Positions 15,125-23,433 of a stretch of DNA of 29,436 nt are shown piece after piece (positions within the stretch are counted from its first letter, which is position 1; each line of letters starts with the position of its first letter). Source of the DNA: Bacillota bacterium (GTDB lineage Bacteria > Bacillota > Clostridia > Oscillospirales > Ruminococcaceae); NCBI GenBank assembly GCA_023458875.1, contig JAEWXO010000102.1:1-29436 (forward strand), in the 5' to 3' direction. The translations under genes were made by a program, and so were the position numbers. The notes below the pieces were generated by a model. It had not been told where the DNA came from. It saw only the letters and a list, made by a program, of their open reading frames with translations, and searched no databases.

Positions 15125-16312
15125 TTATAGTTCTTTTGTCAATTTTCCGAGTATTTCACAGCCTCTTACGATCTGATCATCAGAAGGGGTTGAGAAATTC
15201 ATGCGGAATGAATTTGTTTTATCATTTTCAGAAATCATAAATGCAGTTCCGGGAACCACAGCAACCATATACTGTTCAACAGCCTTTTTGCAGAAGGCCA
15301 TCATATCAGCACCTTCAGGAAGTGTGGCCCAGATAAACAGTCCGCCTTCAGGTTCTGTAACAGTGACATTTTCGGAAAAGTCTGCTTTTATACCGGATTG
15401 CATAAGCTCGTATTTTGCCCTGTATATTTTTCTGAGTTTTTCAAAATGCTGTTCTATATCTGCGGTAGCCATAAACCTCTCACAGATATTCTGTGCCCAT
15501 ATATTTGTGTGTACATCTGAAACCTGCTTGCAGACAACAATTTTCTGTATAATTTCAGCCGGTGCACTTACATATCCGACACGCAGTCCCGGAGCGAGTA
15601 TTTTTGAAAATGATCCGCTGTATATTACACGGCCTTCCGTATCAAGTGTTTTTATGGAAGGGATGTTTTCACCCTTGAAGCGTAAATCTCCGTAAGGGTT
15701 GTCTTCAAGAATTATGGTATCATATTTTTTTGCAAGCTCATATACAGCTTTGCGTTTCTCAAATGACATCGTATTTCCTGTAGGATTCTGAAAGTTAGGA
15801 ATCAGATAAATAAGCTTTGTTTTAGGATTTTTCTTAAGCGCATCTTCAAGCTTTTCAATGTTTATACCGTCATTTTCAAGTTCAATTCCGACAATATTGA
15901 CATTATAGGATTTGAATGAATTAAGTGAACCTATAAAGCTTGGAGCCTCGCAGATAAGTGTATCGCCATCACTGCAGAGAATCTTGCATGCAAGTTCATT
16001 TGCCTGCTGCGCACCTGATGTAATAATAAGATCATCGAAATCACTGTTAAAGCATCCTTGTGCTGCCATCCTTTTTTTCAGCAGATTGCGTAAAGGAGTG
16101 TATCCTTCGGTAATACTGTACTGAAGTGCTGAAATAGGATCACTGGCAAGAAGCTCAGATGATATTTTGTTTATTGCGTCTACCGGAAATGCTTCGGCAG
16201 ACGGATTACCTGCTGCAAAAGGAATTACGTCAGGATTTGAAGTGTGTTTCAGAATTTCACGTATAGCAGATGGTTTTAATAATGAAACCCTGTCCGAATA
16301 ATTATAATTCAT
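15125..16312 (-). CDS. PLP-dependent class I/II aminotransferase
   Basis: A 395-residue fold-type I aminotransferase. ITSGAQQANELACKIL binds the cofactor phosphate region, NFQNPTGNTMS holds the conserved Asn, ILEDNPYGDLRF the Asp and Tyr, and SGSFSKILAPGLRVGY the Schiff-base Lys. The ending FRMNFS carries the substrate-carboxylate Arg. The sequence is close to the MocR/LysN (2-aminoadipate or aromatic/branched-chain) group, but lacks the N-terminal helix-turn-helix of MocR regulators. Substrate is not clear from sequence. Start: ATG 16312 after GCGAGGT. It probably heads an operon with the unknown gene and trpS, but no promoter is convincing. Confidence 0.9.
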   Translation of the reverse strand: MNYNYSDRVSLLKPSAIREILKHTSNPDVIPFAAGNPSAEAFPVDAINKISSELLASDPISALQYSITEGYTPLRNLLKKRMAAQGCFNSDFDDLIITSGAQQANELACKILCSDGDTLICEAPSFIGSLNSFKSYNVNIVGIELENDGINIEKLEDALKKNPKTKLIYLIPNFQNPTGNTMSFEKRKAVYELAKKYDTIILEDNPYGDLRFKGENIPSIKTLDTEGRVIYSGSFSKILAPGLRVGYVSAPAEIIQKIVVCKQVSDVHTNIWAQNICERFMATADIEQHFEKLRKIYRAKYELMQSGIKADFSENVTVTEPEGGLFIWATLPEGADMMAFCKKAVEQYMVAVVPGTAFMISENDKTNSFRMNFSTPSDDQIVRGCEILGKLTKEL

Positions 16313-16536
16313 AACCAGACCTCGCTTGTTATTTGGATTTTAAATAACTGGAAAAGTTATTAAAAATTTATGGGCTTATGTCCTGTAAACCGCATTATTT
16401 CATTATTATAGCACAGAATTTATAAAACATCAATACAAATTTTATTGATTTCATTAGAATGTATTGAATTATGGCTGAATATAATGCATAAAAGTATATA
16501 AATAACGCCAGCTTATTAGGAAAGGATATTATAAAC

Positions 16537-18183
16537 ATGAAAAGACAAGACTTTTTACATTGTTCTGCCATTCTGATAATATCTGCAGTTTTATCCAAGC
16601 TTATAGGGGCAATGTTTAAAATACCGCTTACAAATCTTATCGGCGGAATAGGAATGGGGTATTTCAGCGGTGCATATGGACTTTTTCTCCCTATATATGC
16701 AGTCTTTGTTACAGGACTGTCAGCAGCTGCTGCAAAGCTTACTGCTGAAACGTCAATAATATACGGAACAAAAGGAGTAAAGGCGGTTAAGAAATACTCA
16801 CTTCTCAGCTTTTCAGCGATAGGACTTGCAGGCTCCGCTGTTATTGTTATATTTGCAAAACCGTTTGCGGAACATGTAATTGAGAACAATGATGTTTACA
16901 TATCGCTGCTTATTATTTCCCCGTCTGTTTTTTTCAGCTGCATTACCGCTGCGTACAGGGGTTGCTGCGAGGGGCAGAAAAATATGTATCCAACGGCATT
17001 TTCACAGCTTACCGAGGGCATAATAAAGCTTGTGAGCGGACTTTTAATGTGCGGCTATGTGCTTGATAATGAGCAGTATTTTGCCAATCTGCTCAGGGGA
17101 TACTGTACTGACAGATATGCACTTGCAGCAGCCGGTGCGGTTGCCGGAGTAACTCTTTCATCATTTGCCGGAATGATGTATATGATAATAAGTGACATTT
17201 TCTCAAAGTCACAGACTGAGGAAAAAGGATATCTCGATAAGCCGGTCGATGGAAAAGAGAAAAACTTTATAAAAACACTTATTAAAATTTTAATACCTAT
17301 ATCAATAAGCGCACTGATTACAAATTTAACGTCGCTTGTAGATCTGGCAACAATAATAAGGTATATAAATAAATCAGTATTTGAAAACACAGAATATTTT
17401 GTTTCAAAATACAGCTTTATAAATGAAATAGGCACTGAAAATTTCTCTGCATTTGTGTATGGCTCGTTTAACGGTCTTGCAGTAACGGTGTTTAATCTTG
17501 TCCCGTCAGTAACTAATATGTTCGGAAAGAGCATACTTCCGGCGGTTACTGATTCATGGACCAGAAAGGATTATGTGTCTCTTGAGGAAAATGCCGAGTC
17601 GGTGCTCAGAATTACATCACTTGTTTCTGTACCGGCGGGTCTTGGAATATGCGTGATGGCAAAGGAGATACTTACATTTTTGTTTCCTTCATCAGTAAAC
17701 GAGGTAGCACTTGCTTATGGCAGTCTGGCGTTTTTAGGACCTGCAGTTATAGTTCTTTCGCTTTCATTTCCTGTATTCAGTATGCTTCAGGCGGTAGGGC
17801 GTGAGGACCTTCCGGCAAAAATAATGATTGCAGGAGTTATAGTAAAGATTGCGGGTAATATAATTCTTGTAAGAATACCATGGCTTAACTCATCGGGCGC
17901 ATCATTGTCAACAGGCCTCTGCTACACTGTAATACTTGCTGTATCACTGCGGAGCTTTATAAAATATACAGGAATAAGCTTAAGTATTAAAAAAATATTT
18001 ATAAAGCCTCTGTACTGCGGCGTTTTATGCATGTTGTCCGCTCTTCTGTGCAGAAATATTACATATAATCTTCTAAGCAGCAATATGGTATTGTTTTTGT
18101 CTGTCTTATCAGGCGCTGCAGTATATTTAACAGCTATATGGCTTCTGGGGGAAACAGACTGGATATTAAAAAAACACTCCTGA
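16537..18183 (+). CDS. SpoVB/MurJ-like polysaccharide flippase
   Basis: A 548-residue polytopic membrane protein of the MATE/MurJ (MOP) superfamily, with about 14 hydrophobic helices. The N-terminus (ILIISAVLSKLIGAMFKIPL) and GAYGLFLPIYAVF match the SpoVB/YabM/YtgP branch, which moves lipid-linked wall precursors across the membrane. The split between a MurJ role and a spore-cortex SpoVB role cannot be decided here. Length is typical. Start: ATG 16537 with AGGAAAGG eleven bases upstream. A TATAAT lies at 16480-16485 without a good -35 box. In Bacillus a relative (yabM) adjoins mazG-yabO; here it is about 3 kb away on the other strand. Confidence 0.88.
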   Translation: MKRQDFLHCSAILIISAVLSKLIGAMFKIPLTNLIGGIGMGYFSGAYGLFLPIYAVFVTGLSAAAAKLTAETSIIYGTKGVKAVKKYSLLSFSAIGLAGSAVIVIFAKPFAEHVIENNDVYISLLIISPSVFFSCITAAYRGCCEGQKNMYPTAFSQLTEGIIKLVSGLLMCGYVLDNEQYFANLLRGYCTDRYALAAAGAVAGVTLSSFAGMMYMIISDIFSKSQTEEKGYLDKPVDGKEKNFIKTLIKILIPISISALITNLTSLVDLATIIRYINKSVFENTEYFVSKYSFINEIGTENFSAFVYGSFNGLAVTVFNLVPSVTNMFGKSILPAVTDSWTRKDYVSLEENAESVLRITSLVSVPAGLGICVMAKEILTFLFPSSVNEVALAYGSLAFLGPAVIVLSLSFPVFSMLQAVGREDLPAKIMIAGVIVKIAGNIILVRIPWLNSSGASLSTGLCYTVILAVSLRSFIKYTGISLSIKKIFIKPLYCGVLCMLSALLCRNITYNLLSSNMVLFLSVLSGAAVYLTAIWLLGETDWILKKHS

Positions 18184-18208
18184 TTATGAAAAAATCAGAA
18201 TCAGGAGT
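18176..18208 (+). terminator. Terminator overlapping the flippase stop codon
   Basis: ACTCCTGATT (18176-18185) pairs with AATCAGGAGT (18199-18208). The TGA stop at 18181-18183 lies in the left arm. The following tail is AT-rich rather than a pure T-run. Confidence 0.6.
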
Positions 18209-18230
18209 ATTATATAGTTATTATGCGTTT

Positions 18231-18321
18231 ATTATTCAGACATATGCCCGGAGCTCAAAGGTGCGACCGGAAAGCCTGCGGTCGACTCGTGCTGAATCGA
18301 ACAACCTGCTTAATTAATAGA
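18231..18321 (-). repeat. Structured interspersed repeat, copy R2
   Basis: Read on the minus strand it has head TATTAATTAAGCAGG, stem 1 TCGATTC/GAGTCGA (18300-18294, 18288-18282) with a U-G pair, stem 2 GACCG/CGGTC around a loop with GGCTTTC, and tail CATATGTCTGAATAAT. ATTATTCAG (18231-18239) is repeated inverted as CTGAATAAT at 18335-18343. It lies between the convergent flippase and ychF genes. Confidence 0.65.
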
Positions 18322-18353
18322 CCTGACGTATTGACTGAATAATAACATGCCAA

Positions 18354-19448
18354 TCAGACATTGAATCTGAAAAGTACTATATCTCCGTCGTTCATTACGT
18401 AATCTTTTCCTTCAAGTCTTACAAGTCCTTTTTCCTTTGCTGCAGCCATTGTACCGCATGCTACAAGATCGTCAAATGATATTACTTCGGCACGGATAAA
18501 GCCCTTTTCAAAGTCGGTGTGTATCTTTCCGGCAGCCTGAGGAGCCTTTGTTCCCTTTGTAATAGTCCATGCACGGACCTCCGGCTGACCTGCTGTAAGG
18601 TATGATATAAGTCCGAGAAGTGAGTAGCCGGCTTTTATTATACGGTTAAGTCCGGATACCTCAAGGCCAAGCTCTCCTAAGAACATTGCTTTGTCCTCGT
18701 CACTCATGTCTGAAATTTCAGCTTCTATCTGAGCGCAGATAGGGAATATTGCGGCACATTCTTCTTCTGCTATATTACATACCGTCTTATATTTTTCATT
18801 TGTTTCGATATTGTTTATAAAGTCATCTTCAGAGAGATTTGCGGCATATATAACAGGCTTTGCAGACAGAAGAGGGGTTGTTTTAAGCATTTCCTTTTCA
18901 TCGTCATTCATAGGGTATGAACGGGCAGGTTTTCCGTTTTCAAGGTGTTCCTTGAGTGCTGAGAAGAAATCAATCTCAAGCTGATATTTCTTATCACCCT
19001 TTATCATTTTTTTCGCACGGTCGATTCTTCTTTCAACCATTTCGATATCAGAAAAAATAAGTTCAAGATTAATTGTTTCGATATCACGTGCAGGATTTAC
19101 TTCGCCGTCCACATGAATAATATCCATGCTTTCAAAACATCTTACAACATGAACTATTGCATCTACTTCACGTATATCGGCAAGGAACTTGTTGCCAAGA
19201 CCCTCACCCTTTGAAGCACCCTTTACAAGTCCTGCAATATCAACAAATTCAAGAGTAGCCGGTGTGAATTTTACAGGGTTGTACATTTTTGCGAGTACGT
19301 CAAGTCTTTCGTCCGGAACGGATACTATACCGACATTTTTATCAATAGTACAGAACGGATAGTTTGCCGATTCTGCACCTGCATTTGTAAGAGCATTGAA
19401 CAATGTGCTTTTTCCTACATTAGGAAGCCCTACCATACCTAATTTCAT
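18354..19448 (-). CDS. ychF: Ribosome-binding ATPase YchF
   Basis: A 364-residue Obg-family P-loop protein, YchF/OLA1 type. G1 is GLPNVGKST (residues 7-15), the switch region includes DIAGLVKGASKGEGLGNKFL, and NLSE near 207 replaces NKxD, which is why YchF prefers ATP over GTP. The C-terminal TGS domain (about 280-364) ends GDIVLFRFNV. YchF associates with ribosomes and stress responses. Start: ATG 19448, nine bases after AAAGGA. It is monocistronic with its own promoter. Confidence 0.96.
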   Translation of the reverse strand: MKLGMVGLPNVGKSTLFNALTNAGAESANYPFCTIDKNVGIVSVPDERLDVLAKMYNPVKFTPATLEFVDIAGLVKGASKGEGLGNKFLADIREVDAIVHVVRCFESMDIIHVDGEVNPARDIETINLELIFSDIEMVERRIDRAKKMIKGDKKYQLEIDFFSALKEHLENGKPARSYPMNDDEKEMLKTTPLLSAKPVIYAANLSEDDFINNIETNEKYKTVCNIAEEECAAIFPICAQIEAEISDMSDEDKAMFLGELGLEVSGLNRIIKAGYSLLGLISYLTAGQPEVRAWTITKGTKAPQAAGKIHTDFEKGFIRAEVISFDDLVACGTMAAAKEKGLVRLEGKDYVMNDGDIVLFRFNV

Positions 19449-19512
19449 ATTTTTAAGTCCTTTCAGTTATATGTTCTGCCCGTAGTTAATTTTTCGGACA
19501 CTATTGTATATA

Positions 19513-19541
19513 ATGATAGCATAAAATAAAATGAATGACAA
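19513..19541 (-). promoter_or_regulatory. Promoter for ychF
   Basis: On the minus strand TTGTCA (19541-19536) and TATCAT (19518-19513) are 17 bp apart, about 65 bp upstream of the start. Confidence 0.55.
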
Positions 19542-19567
19542 GTGCAAAAAAAAATTATGATATGCCA

Positions 19568-19596
19568 TTGACAAAAAAAAGTATCAATGATAAAAT
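19568..19596 (+). promoter_or_regulatory. Promoter for the 344-residue unknown protein
   Basis: TTGACA (19568-19573) and TAAAAT (19591-19596) are 17 bp apart, about 90 bp upstream of the chosen start. Confidence 0.6.
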
Positions 19597-19683
19597 AAAA
19601 GTAGTATATTCGGGGAAGACACCCATAATAAAAAACGTATGAATATCAAAAAATATATAAAGGTTGCAAGGGGGACGATACCC

Positions 19684-20718
19684 ATGGAAAAAAACATTAT
19701 TGTAACAGATAAGACAGGTAAAAGACTTGGGCTTACGTATTTAAAAAGAGCAAAAGGTTTGGCTAAAAGTGGGAGAGCAGAGTTTGTAAGTGAAAATGAG
19801 ATAATGATCTCGGACAAATCACAGCTTATTTCTCTGCCGGAAAGTAATTTTACGGAGGCTTATAAAATGAGTGAATTTGATAAAAAAGTTAATACTTCTG
19901 AGGAGTCAGAAGAAAATAATAAAATATATTTTAACGCAAGAGAATGGACATTATGTGGAGAAAAATCATCTTCAAAGTGCGAGAGAGCTTTTGTAACAGA
20001 TTTTGAAGGAAATCTGTCTGAAGCATACTGTATAGGTGACAAGACACAGAATGTAACCGAAATAGGTACAAAGCAGCTTGTATTAAAGAAAAATACGAAA
20101 TATACGTTCTATTTCTGGATAAAGATTGACAAATCATTAAAATATGATTCATTATGCCAGCTGCAGATTATCTACAACAACGATCTTGAAAACAAACGAA
20201 TTTATGTACTGAGCAACAACAATATAAGGCCGTCAAAGGCAAAGGACGGATGGAAGCTGTATGAAATTCCGTTTGTAACAGAGGATAATGAGTATACACA
20301 GCTCAGATTTTCAGTTAAGTCATCTTCAGTCACAGTTATTCCGGGAAAAGAAGCTGAATATTATCCGTCTATTTCAGACGAGGAATACAATTCATATGAT
20401 TATGACGATAATGCAGACCAGAATAAAAAGTTTAAAAGCATTCCTAACCCGTTCAAGGATTTCTTCAGTCAGTTTGACAGTTCAAAAACATCCGGCGGAA
20501 ATACCAGTGACAATACTTCAAAAAACACCACATCTACTTCCAAAGACCCGTTTACAGCTTTTAACGAGTTTACAAAGCAGCTGAAAAAAGATATAAAGCG
20601 TGAAGTGAACAAAAGTATAAGAAACGATATTTATTCTGATATCAAGTCAATGAAGGATGACATTGTAAACGAAATAAAAAACACCTTCAGCAGCAATAAG
20701 GACAAAGACGACCAATAA
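19684..20718 (+). CDS. Unknown protein: small basic N-terminal domain plus jelly-roll-like domain
   Basis: A 344-residue protein without signal peptide or membrane helix, so probably cytosolic. Residues 1-43 form a compact unit, VTDKTGKRLGLTYLKRAKGL then KSGRAEFVSENEIMI. This kind of unit is, from memory, attached to various clostridial proteins, and it recalls the PLMP region of IscB-like proteins, which has the same RA-x-x-L-x-x-x-GRA helix. Residues about 85-235 look like a carbohydrate-binding jelly roll (LKKNTKYTFYFWIKID, later WKLYEIPFVTEDNEYTQLRF). A Ser/Thr/Asn-rich linker and a charged helical tail (about 295-344) follow. Start: ATG 19684, nine bases after AAGGGGG; an ATG 15 codons upstream lacks a ribosome site. 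Function unknown. Confidence 0.75.
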   Translation: MEKNIIVTDKTGKRLGLTYLKRAKGLAKSGRAEFVSENEIMISDKSQLISLPESNFTEAYKMSEFDKKVNTSEESEENNKIYFNAREWTLCGEKSSSKCERAFVTDFEGNLSEAYCIGDKTQNVTEIGTKQLVLKKNTKYTFYFWIKIDKSLKYDSLCQLQIIYNNDLENKRIYVLSNNNIRPSKAKDGWKLYEIPFVTEDNEYTQLRFSVKSSSVTVIPGKEAEYYPSISDEEYNSYDYDDNADQNKKFKSIPNPFKDFFSQFDSSKTSGGNTSDNTSKNTTSTSKDPFTAFNEFTKQLKKDIKREVNKSIRNDIYSDIKSMKDDIVNEIKNTFSSNKDKDDQ

Positions 20719-20741
20719 CCAAAAAAATTAATTAACAGACA

Positions 20742-20798
20742 AATCCCCATAGGGCATCCTCCTGAAAAAGGAACGCACTATGGGGATTAATTTTTTAT
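20742..20798 (+). terminator. Terminator after the 344-residue gene
   Basis: AATCCCCATAG (20742-20752) pairs with CTATGGGGATT (20778-20788), followed by AATTTTTTAT. Confidence 0.85.
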
Positions 20799-20807
20799 AA
20801 TTAAAAA

Positions 20808-20948
20808 CAGTAATTATTCACGCATATCTGTAAGACAGGGATAGGTGTGACCGAAGGTCCAAGTCAATCGGAAAGCCTGGCTGACTGCGAAGTCCGGGCG
20901 ACCGCAAAGCCTGGTCGATTCGTGCGAATCGAAATCCCTGTACAAACC
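20808..20948 (-). repeat. Structured interspersed repeat, copy R3 (longest, core duplicated)
   Basis: On the minus strand: head GTACAGGGATTTCGATTC, stem 1 TCGATTC/GAATCGA (20932-20926, 20921-20915; perfect), stem 2 GACC/GGTC with the AGGCTTT loop (20916-20900), then a second AGGCTTTCC copy (about 20880-20871) framed by AGTCA/TGACT, then GACC-TTC-GGTC (20860-20850). The tail is ATATGCGTGAATAATTAC. ACAGGGAT (20835-20842) and ATCCCTGT (20934-20941) can close the whole element. It lies between convergent genes. Confidence 0.65.
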
Positions 20949-20960
20949 AATAACTTATCT

Positions 20961-22052
20961 TTAAGAACCAGGCTGCACCTGAGCAGTATCAACTACAATT
21001 CTCCCGGGGTCTATTACCGAATAAAACAGATTTGCAGCATCCGTATAACGTCCGGCAAGAGAAGGGGAATTAAGCGTTACCGCAATAAATCTTTGATTGT
21101 TATTTGTTGCAGTAGCCACCATACAGTACCCTGCTTCACTGGTGAACCCTGTTTTAAACCCTGTTGCAAATGGCAGAAAATATTGGTTGTCGTTGACTAC
21201 GAGGCAGTTTCCGTTTTCCCAGTAAAAGTCCTGTCCGCTTATTATTTTAGTTTTTCTGTAAGGAACAGCCGCTATTTGTGCAAGAACAGGAAAATCGTCT
21301 GTGTGCAGTGCTATGCGGAGCATATCGTCGGCTGTTGTATAGTGAAATGTCTCATGGTATCCGTCCGGGTCACAGAAATTTGTGTTTTTGGCTTCTGATT
21401 TTTCAGCCTCTTCATTCATCAGGTCACAGAAAAATTCAACAGCCTGAGTGTCATTAAGCATGGTGTTTCCGGATACATGACGGGCTACATTTACAGCAAT
21501 TGTGTAGGCAGCGTCATTTCCTGACGGCAGGAGAAGTGCATACAGAAGATCCTCAAGCGTTATTACATTTCCCTGCTCGAGGTCAGCAACACTTGAATCA
21601 GGCTGAAGAAGAGAAAGCTCGGTGCCAACTGTAAACTGTGTTTCCAGAGGAATGTATTTTACAGCTACATATGCAGTCATTATCTTTGTGATGCTTGCAG
21701 GGAAACAGATTTTGTCGGTGTTTTTGCTGAATAATATAGTGTCTGTATCAACGTTATAAAGTAAAGCCGCATCGGATTTTAAATCCTCAGGTTTCAGTAC
21801 GGAGCTGTTTTCACGCTTGAACTGACGAAGCGGCGTTTCTTCTACCGTATACAGAATATCATTATTATTTTGAGGATATATCTGATTGTTGACAGATATG
21901 GGAATATCGCTTTCCTTGTTTTTCAATGTTTTTAATGCAAAAGGAACGAAGCACAGACCGAATATAATAAGAAATGCAAGCATAAATATCTTATCGGTAC
22001 GTTTCTGATTAAGATTACTTCTTCTTTGTGCTGATTTTGAAGTTCTGTTCAA
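20961..22052 (-). CDS. D-alanyl-D-alanine carboxypeptidase (S11, DacF-like)
   Basis: A low-molecular-weight penicillin-binding protein of about 363 residues. It has a basic N-terminus, one membrane-spanning segment (about 22-42) and a periplasm-facing S11 catalytic domain. The active-site motifs are PASITKIMT (Ser near 120, SxxK), PSGNDAA (SxN-like SGN) and FKTGFTSEAG (KTG). It trims the terminal D-Ala from peptidoglycan stem peptides. It lacks an obvious C-terminal membrane helix, so anchoring is N-terminal. Start: TTG 22052, eight bases after GGGTGG; a GTG at 22064 in the same frame lies inside the ribosome site. It directly follows the CPBP-like gene and is surely cotranscribed. Confidence 0.9.
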   Translation of the reverse strand: MNRTSKSAQRRSNLNQKRTDKIFMLAFLIIFGLCFVPFALKTLKNKESDIPISVNNQIYPQNNNDILYTVEETPLRQFKRENSSVLKPEDLKSDAALLYNVDTDTILFSKNTDKICFPASITKIMTAYVAVKYIPLETQFTVGTELSLLQPDSSVADLEQGNVITLEDLLYALLLPSGNDAAYTIAVNVARHVSGNTMLNDTQAVEFFCDLMNEEAEKSEAKNTNFCDPDGYHETFHYTTADDMLRIALHTDDFPVLAQIAAVPYRKTKIISGQDFYWENGNCLVVNDNQYFLPFATGFKTGFTSEAGYCMVATATNNNQRFIAVTLNSPSLAGRYTDAANLFYSVIDPGRIVVDTAQVQPGS

Positions 22053-22054
22053 AC

Positions 22055-23182
22055 TTAATACCACCCTTTATTAATGAAAAATGCGGTTGCATTCAAAAAA
22101 ATATAAAAAATAAATACCAGAATAGTAGAAGCAGATTGCATAAGAATAGGAAATGCTCTCTGTTTCTGAGCTTTGTTCATATATGGCAGAGGTTCCTTCA
22201 GTAAAAGGTAAACAGCAAAAAGTCCGCCTGTCATAAAGGTTATTGCAGACCACATTCTTATTATCATAGGGTCAGAGCTGTAAAACAGGTCGCCGTATGC
22301 ATAGATTATAACATTGCAGATGTTTATTGTGATATTGATTACAACAGAGGTGAATATTGTGTTGTATTTTATTGACATTTTACAGAGCATTACTGACATA
22401 AGAAAGCAAGGAATAAAAGCAATGGCCTGACCTGATGAAAGGGCACACAGAACGGAAGAAATTATTATACCGAATTTCTGACTAACCCTTGACATGTTTT
22501 TGAGTACTATTCCACGAAAAATAATTCCGTTTGCAACAGGAACGACAAAACATGTTGAAATTATAATAAGCAGAATCTGAGGAATATTGTTTGTGAATTT
22601 TATCTGTGTAACGGGAACAGAAGGAAAAAACTCATTACAGACTATAATAATCAGATTGTATATTGATGAAATAAATATTCCGGTCATAAAAAACGAAATG
22701 ATTTCAGATGTCCGGGCTTTGTGGTTGTTCTGAAAGAGTGAAGAGGGTTTAAGACCTGAAAGCCTGCATCCCATTCTGAATATAAGTAATGTTGTAATCA
22801 CAGTACTTAAAATTTTAAATCCATGTATTACTGAATTGTTTGAAATCAGGGACTGATAGGACTGTCTTTGAGAAATATCTGAAGATGATAAATACATAAG
22901 CACTATATTAAATACAAAAAACAAAATAAATTCAATCATAAGTTTAGTAAGAAGAAAAGTACCTGCTGTATTATAAAAATGTTTTATTTTCAAAGCTTCA
23001 TATTTTGAAGGGTTTACAGAGCTTGCCTGAGTTCTGAAAAAAAATGTAGGAACCACTGATGAATAATTTTCGTTGAAGGAAATTACTTCAGCAGAGTTAC
23101 AGAACGGATTGTAATCGGATGGTGTATCAACAGAATCTGAAAAAATATCAGATGAATCTTCGTCATTTAATCTGGATAACAT
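22055..23182 (-). CDS. CPBP-fold membrane protein without catalytic residues
   Basis: A 375-residue protein with a soluble Ser/Asp-rich N-terminus (about 1-70) and about eight hydrophobic helices. The order of helices resembles CPBP (CAAX/Abi) intramembrane proteases. The expected EExxFR motif is NGIIFR here (residues 218-223); both Glu are gone while F and R remain. The second motif His is missing (CALSSGQA) and the third HxxxN is NITIN (283-287). It therefore looks like a pseudoprotease. CPBP homology is inferred from the IIFRG core, the AL-SSG helix and topology. Start: ATG 23182 with GGGAGG six bases upstream. Shares an operon with the D,D-carboxypeptidase, suggesting an envelope role. 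Confidence 0.7.
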   Translation of the reverse strand: MLSRLNDEDSSDIFSDSVDTPSDYNPFCNSAEVISFNENYSSVVPTFFFRTQASSVNPSKYEALKIKHFYNTAGTFLLTKLMIEFILFFVFNIVLMYLSSSDISQRQSYQSLISNNSVIHGFKILSTVITTLLIFRMGCRLSGLKPSSLFQNNHKARTSEIISFFMTGIFISSIYNLIIIVCNEFFPSVPVTQIKFTNNIPQILLIIISTCFVVPVANGIIFRGIVLKNMSRVSQKFGIIISSVLCALSSGQAIAFIPCFLMSVMLCKMSIKYNTIFTSVVINITINICNVIIYAYGDLFYSSDPMIIRMWSAITFMTGGLFAVYLLLKEPLPYMNKAQKQRAFPILMQSASTILVFIFYIFLNATAFFINKGWY

Positions 23183-23219
23183 TACGAGCCTCCCTTAAAG
23201 AATATGTTCATATAAATTA

Positions 23220-23248
23220 ATTATAGCGTAAAATTTATATATAGTCAA
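23220..23248 (-). promoter_or_regulatory. Promoter for the CPBP-like / carboxypeptidase operon
   Basis: On the minus strand TTGACT (23248-23243) and TATAAT (23225-23220) have a 17-bp spacer, about 38 bp upstream of the start. Confidence 0.7.
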
Positions 23249-23268
23249 CACATATGGGGATATAATGG

Positions 23269-23366
23269 GTTTGCAGGGATTTCGAATCTGCGGAGTCGAC
23301 TGGGCTTTCCGGTCGCGTCTTTGACCTTCGGTCATATATCGCTTACTTTATGGCTGAATAGTTACA
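23269..23366 (+). repeat. Structured interspersed repeat, copy R4
   Basis: Head GTTTGCAGGGATTTCG, stem 1 CGAATC/GAGTCG (one mismatch, loop TGCG), stem 2 GACTGG/CCGGTC around GCTTT with a U-G pair, stem 3 TGACC-TTC-GGTCA, tail TATGGCTGAATAGTTACA. Unlike R1-R3 it sits in a divergent gap. Confidence 0.7.
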
Positions 23367-23404
23367 TGGATTGTTTCACCTTAAATAATTCAAAGTAAAA
23401 TTTG

Positions 23405-23433
23405 TAGACACATGAATTTTTTTATGATATAAT
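23405..23433 (+). promoter_or_regulatory. Promoter for the Nudix gene
   Basis: TAGACA (23405-23410), 17-bp spacer, TATAAT (23428-23433) with an extended TGA just before it. Confidence 0.6.

Noticed and set aside
16395..16889. 164-codon minus-strand open frame before the flippase
   Set aside because: Mostly antisense to the flippase start, with no ribosome site; its hydrophobicity mirrors the membrane protein opposite.
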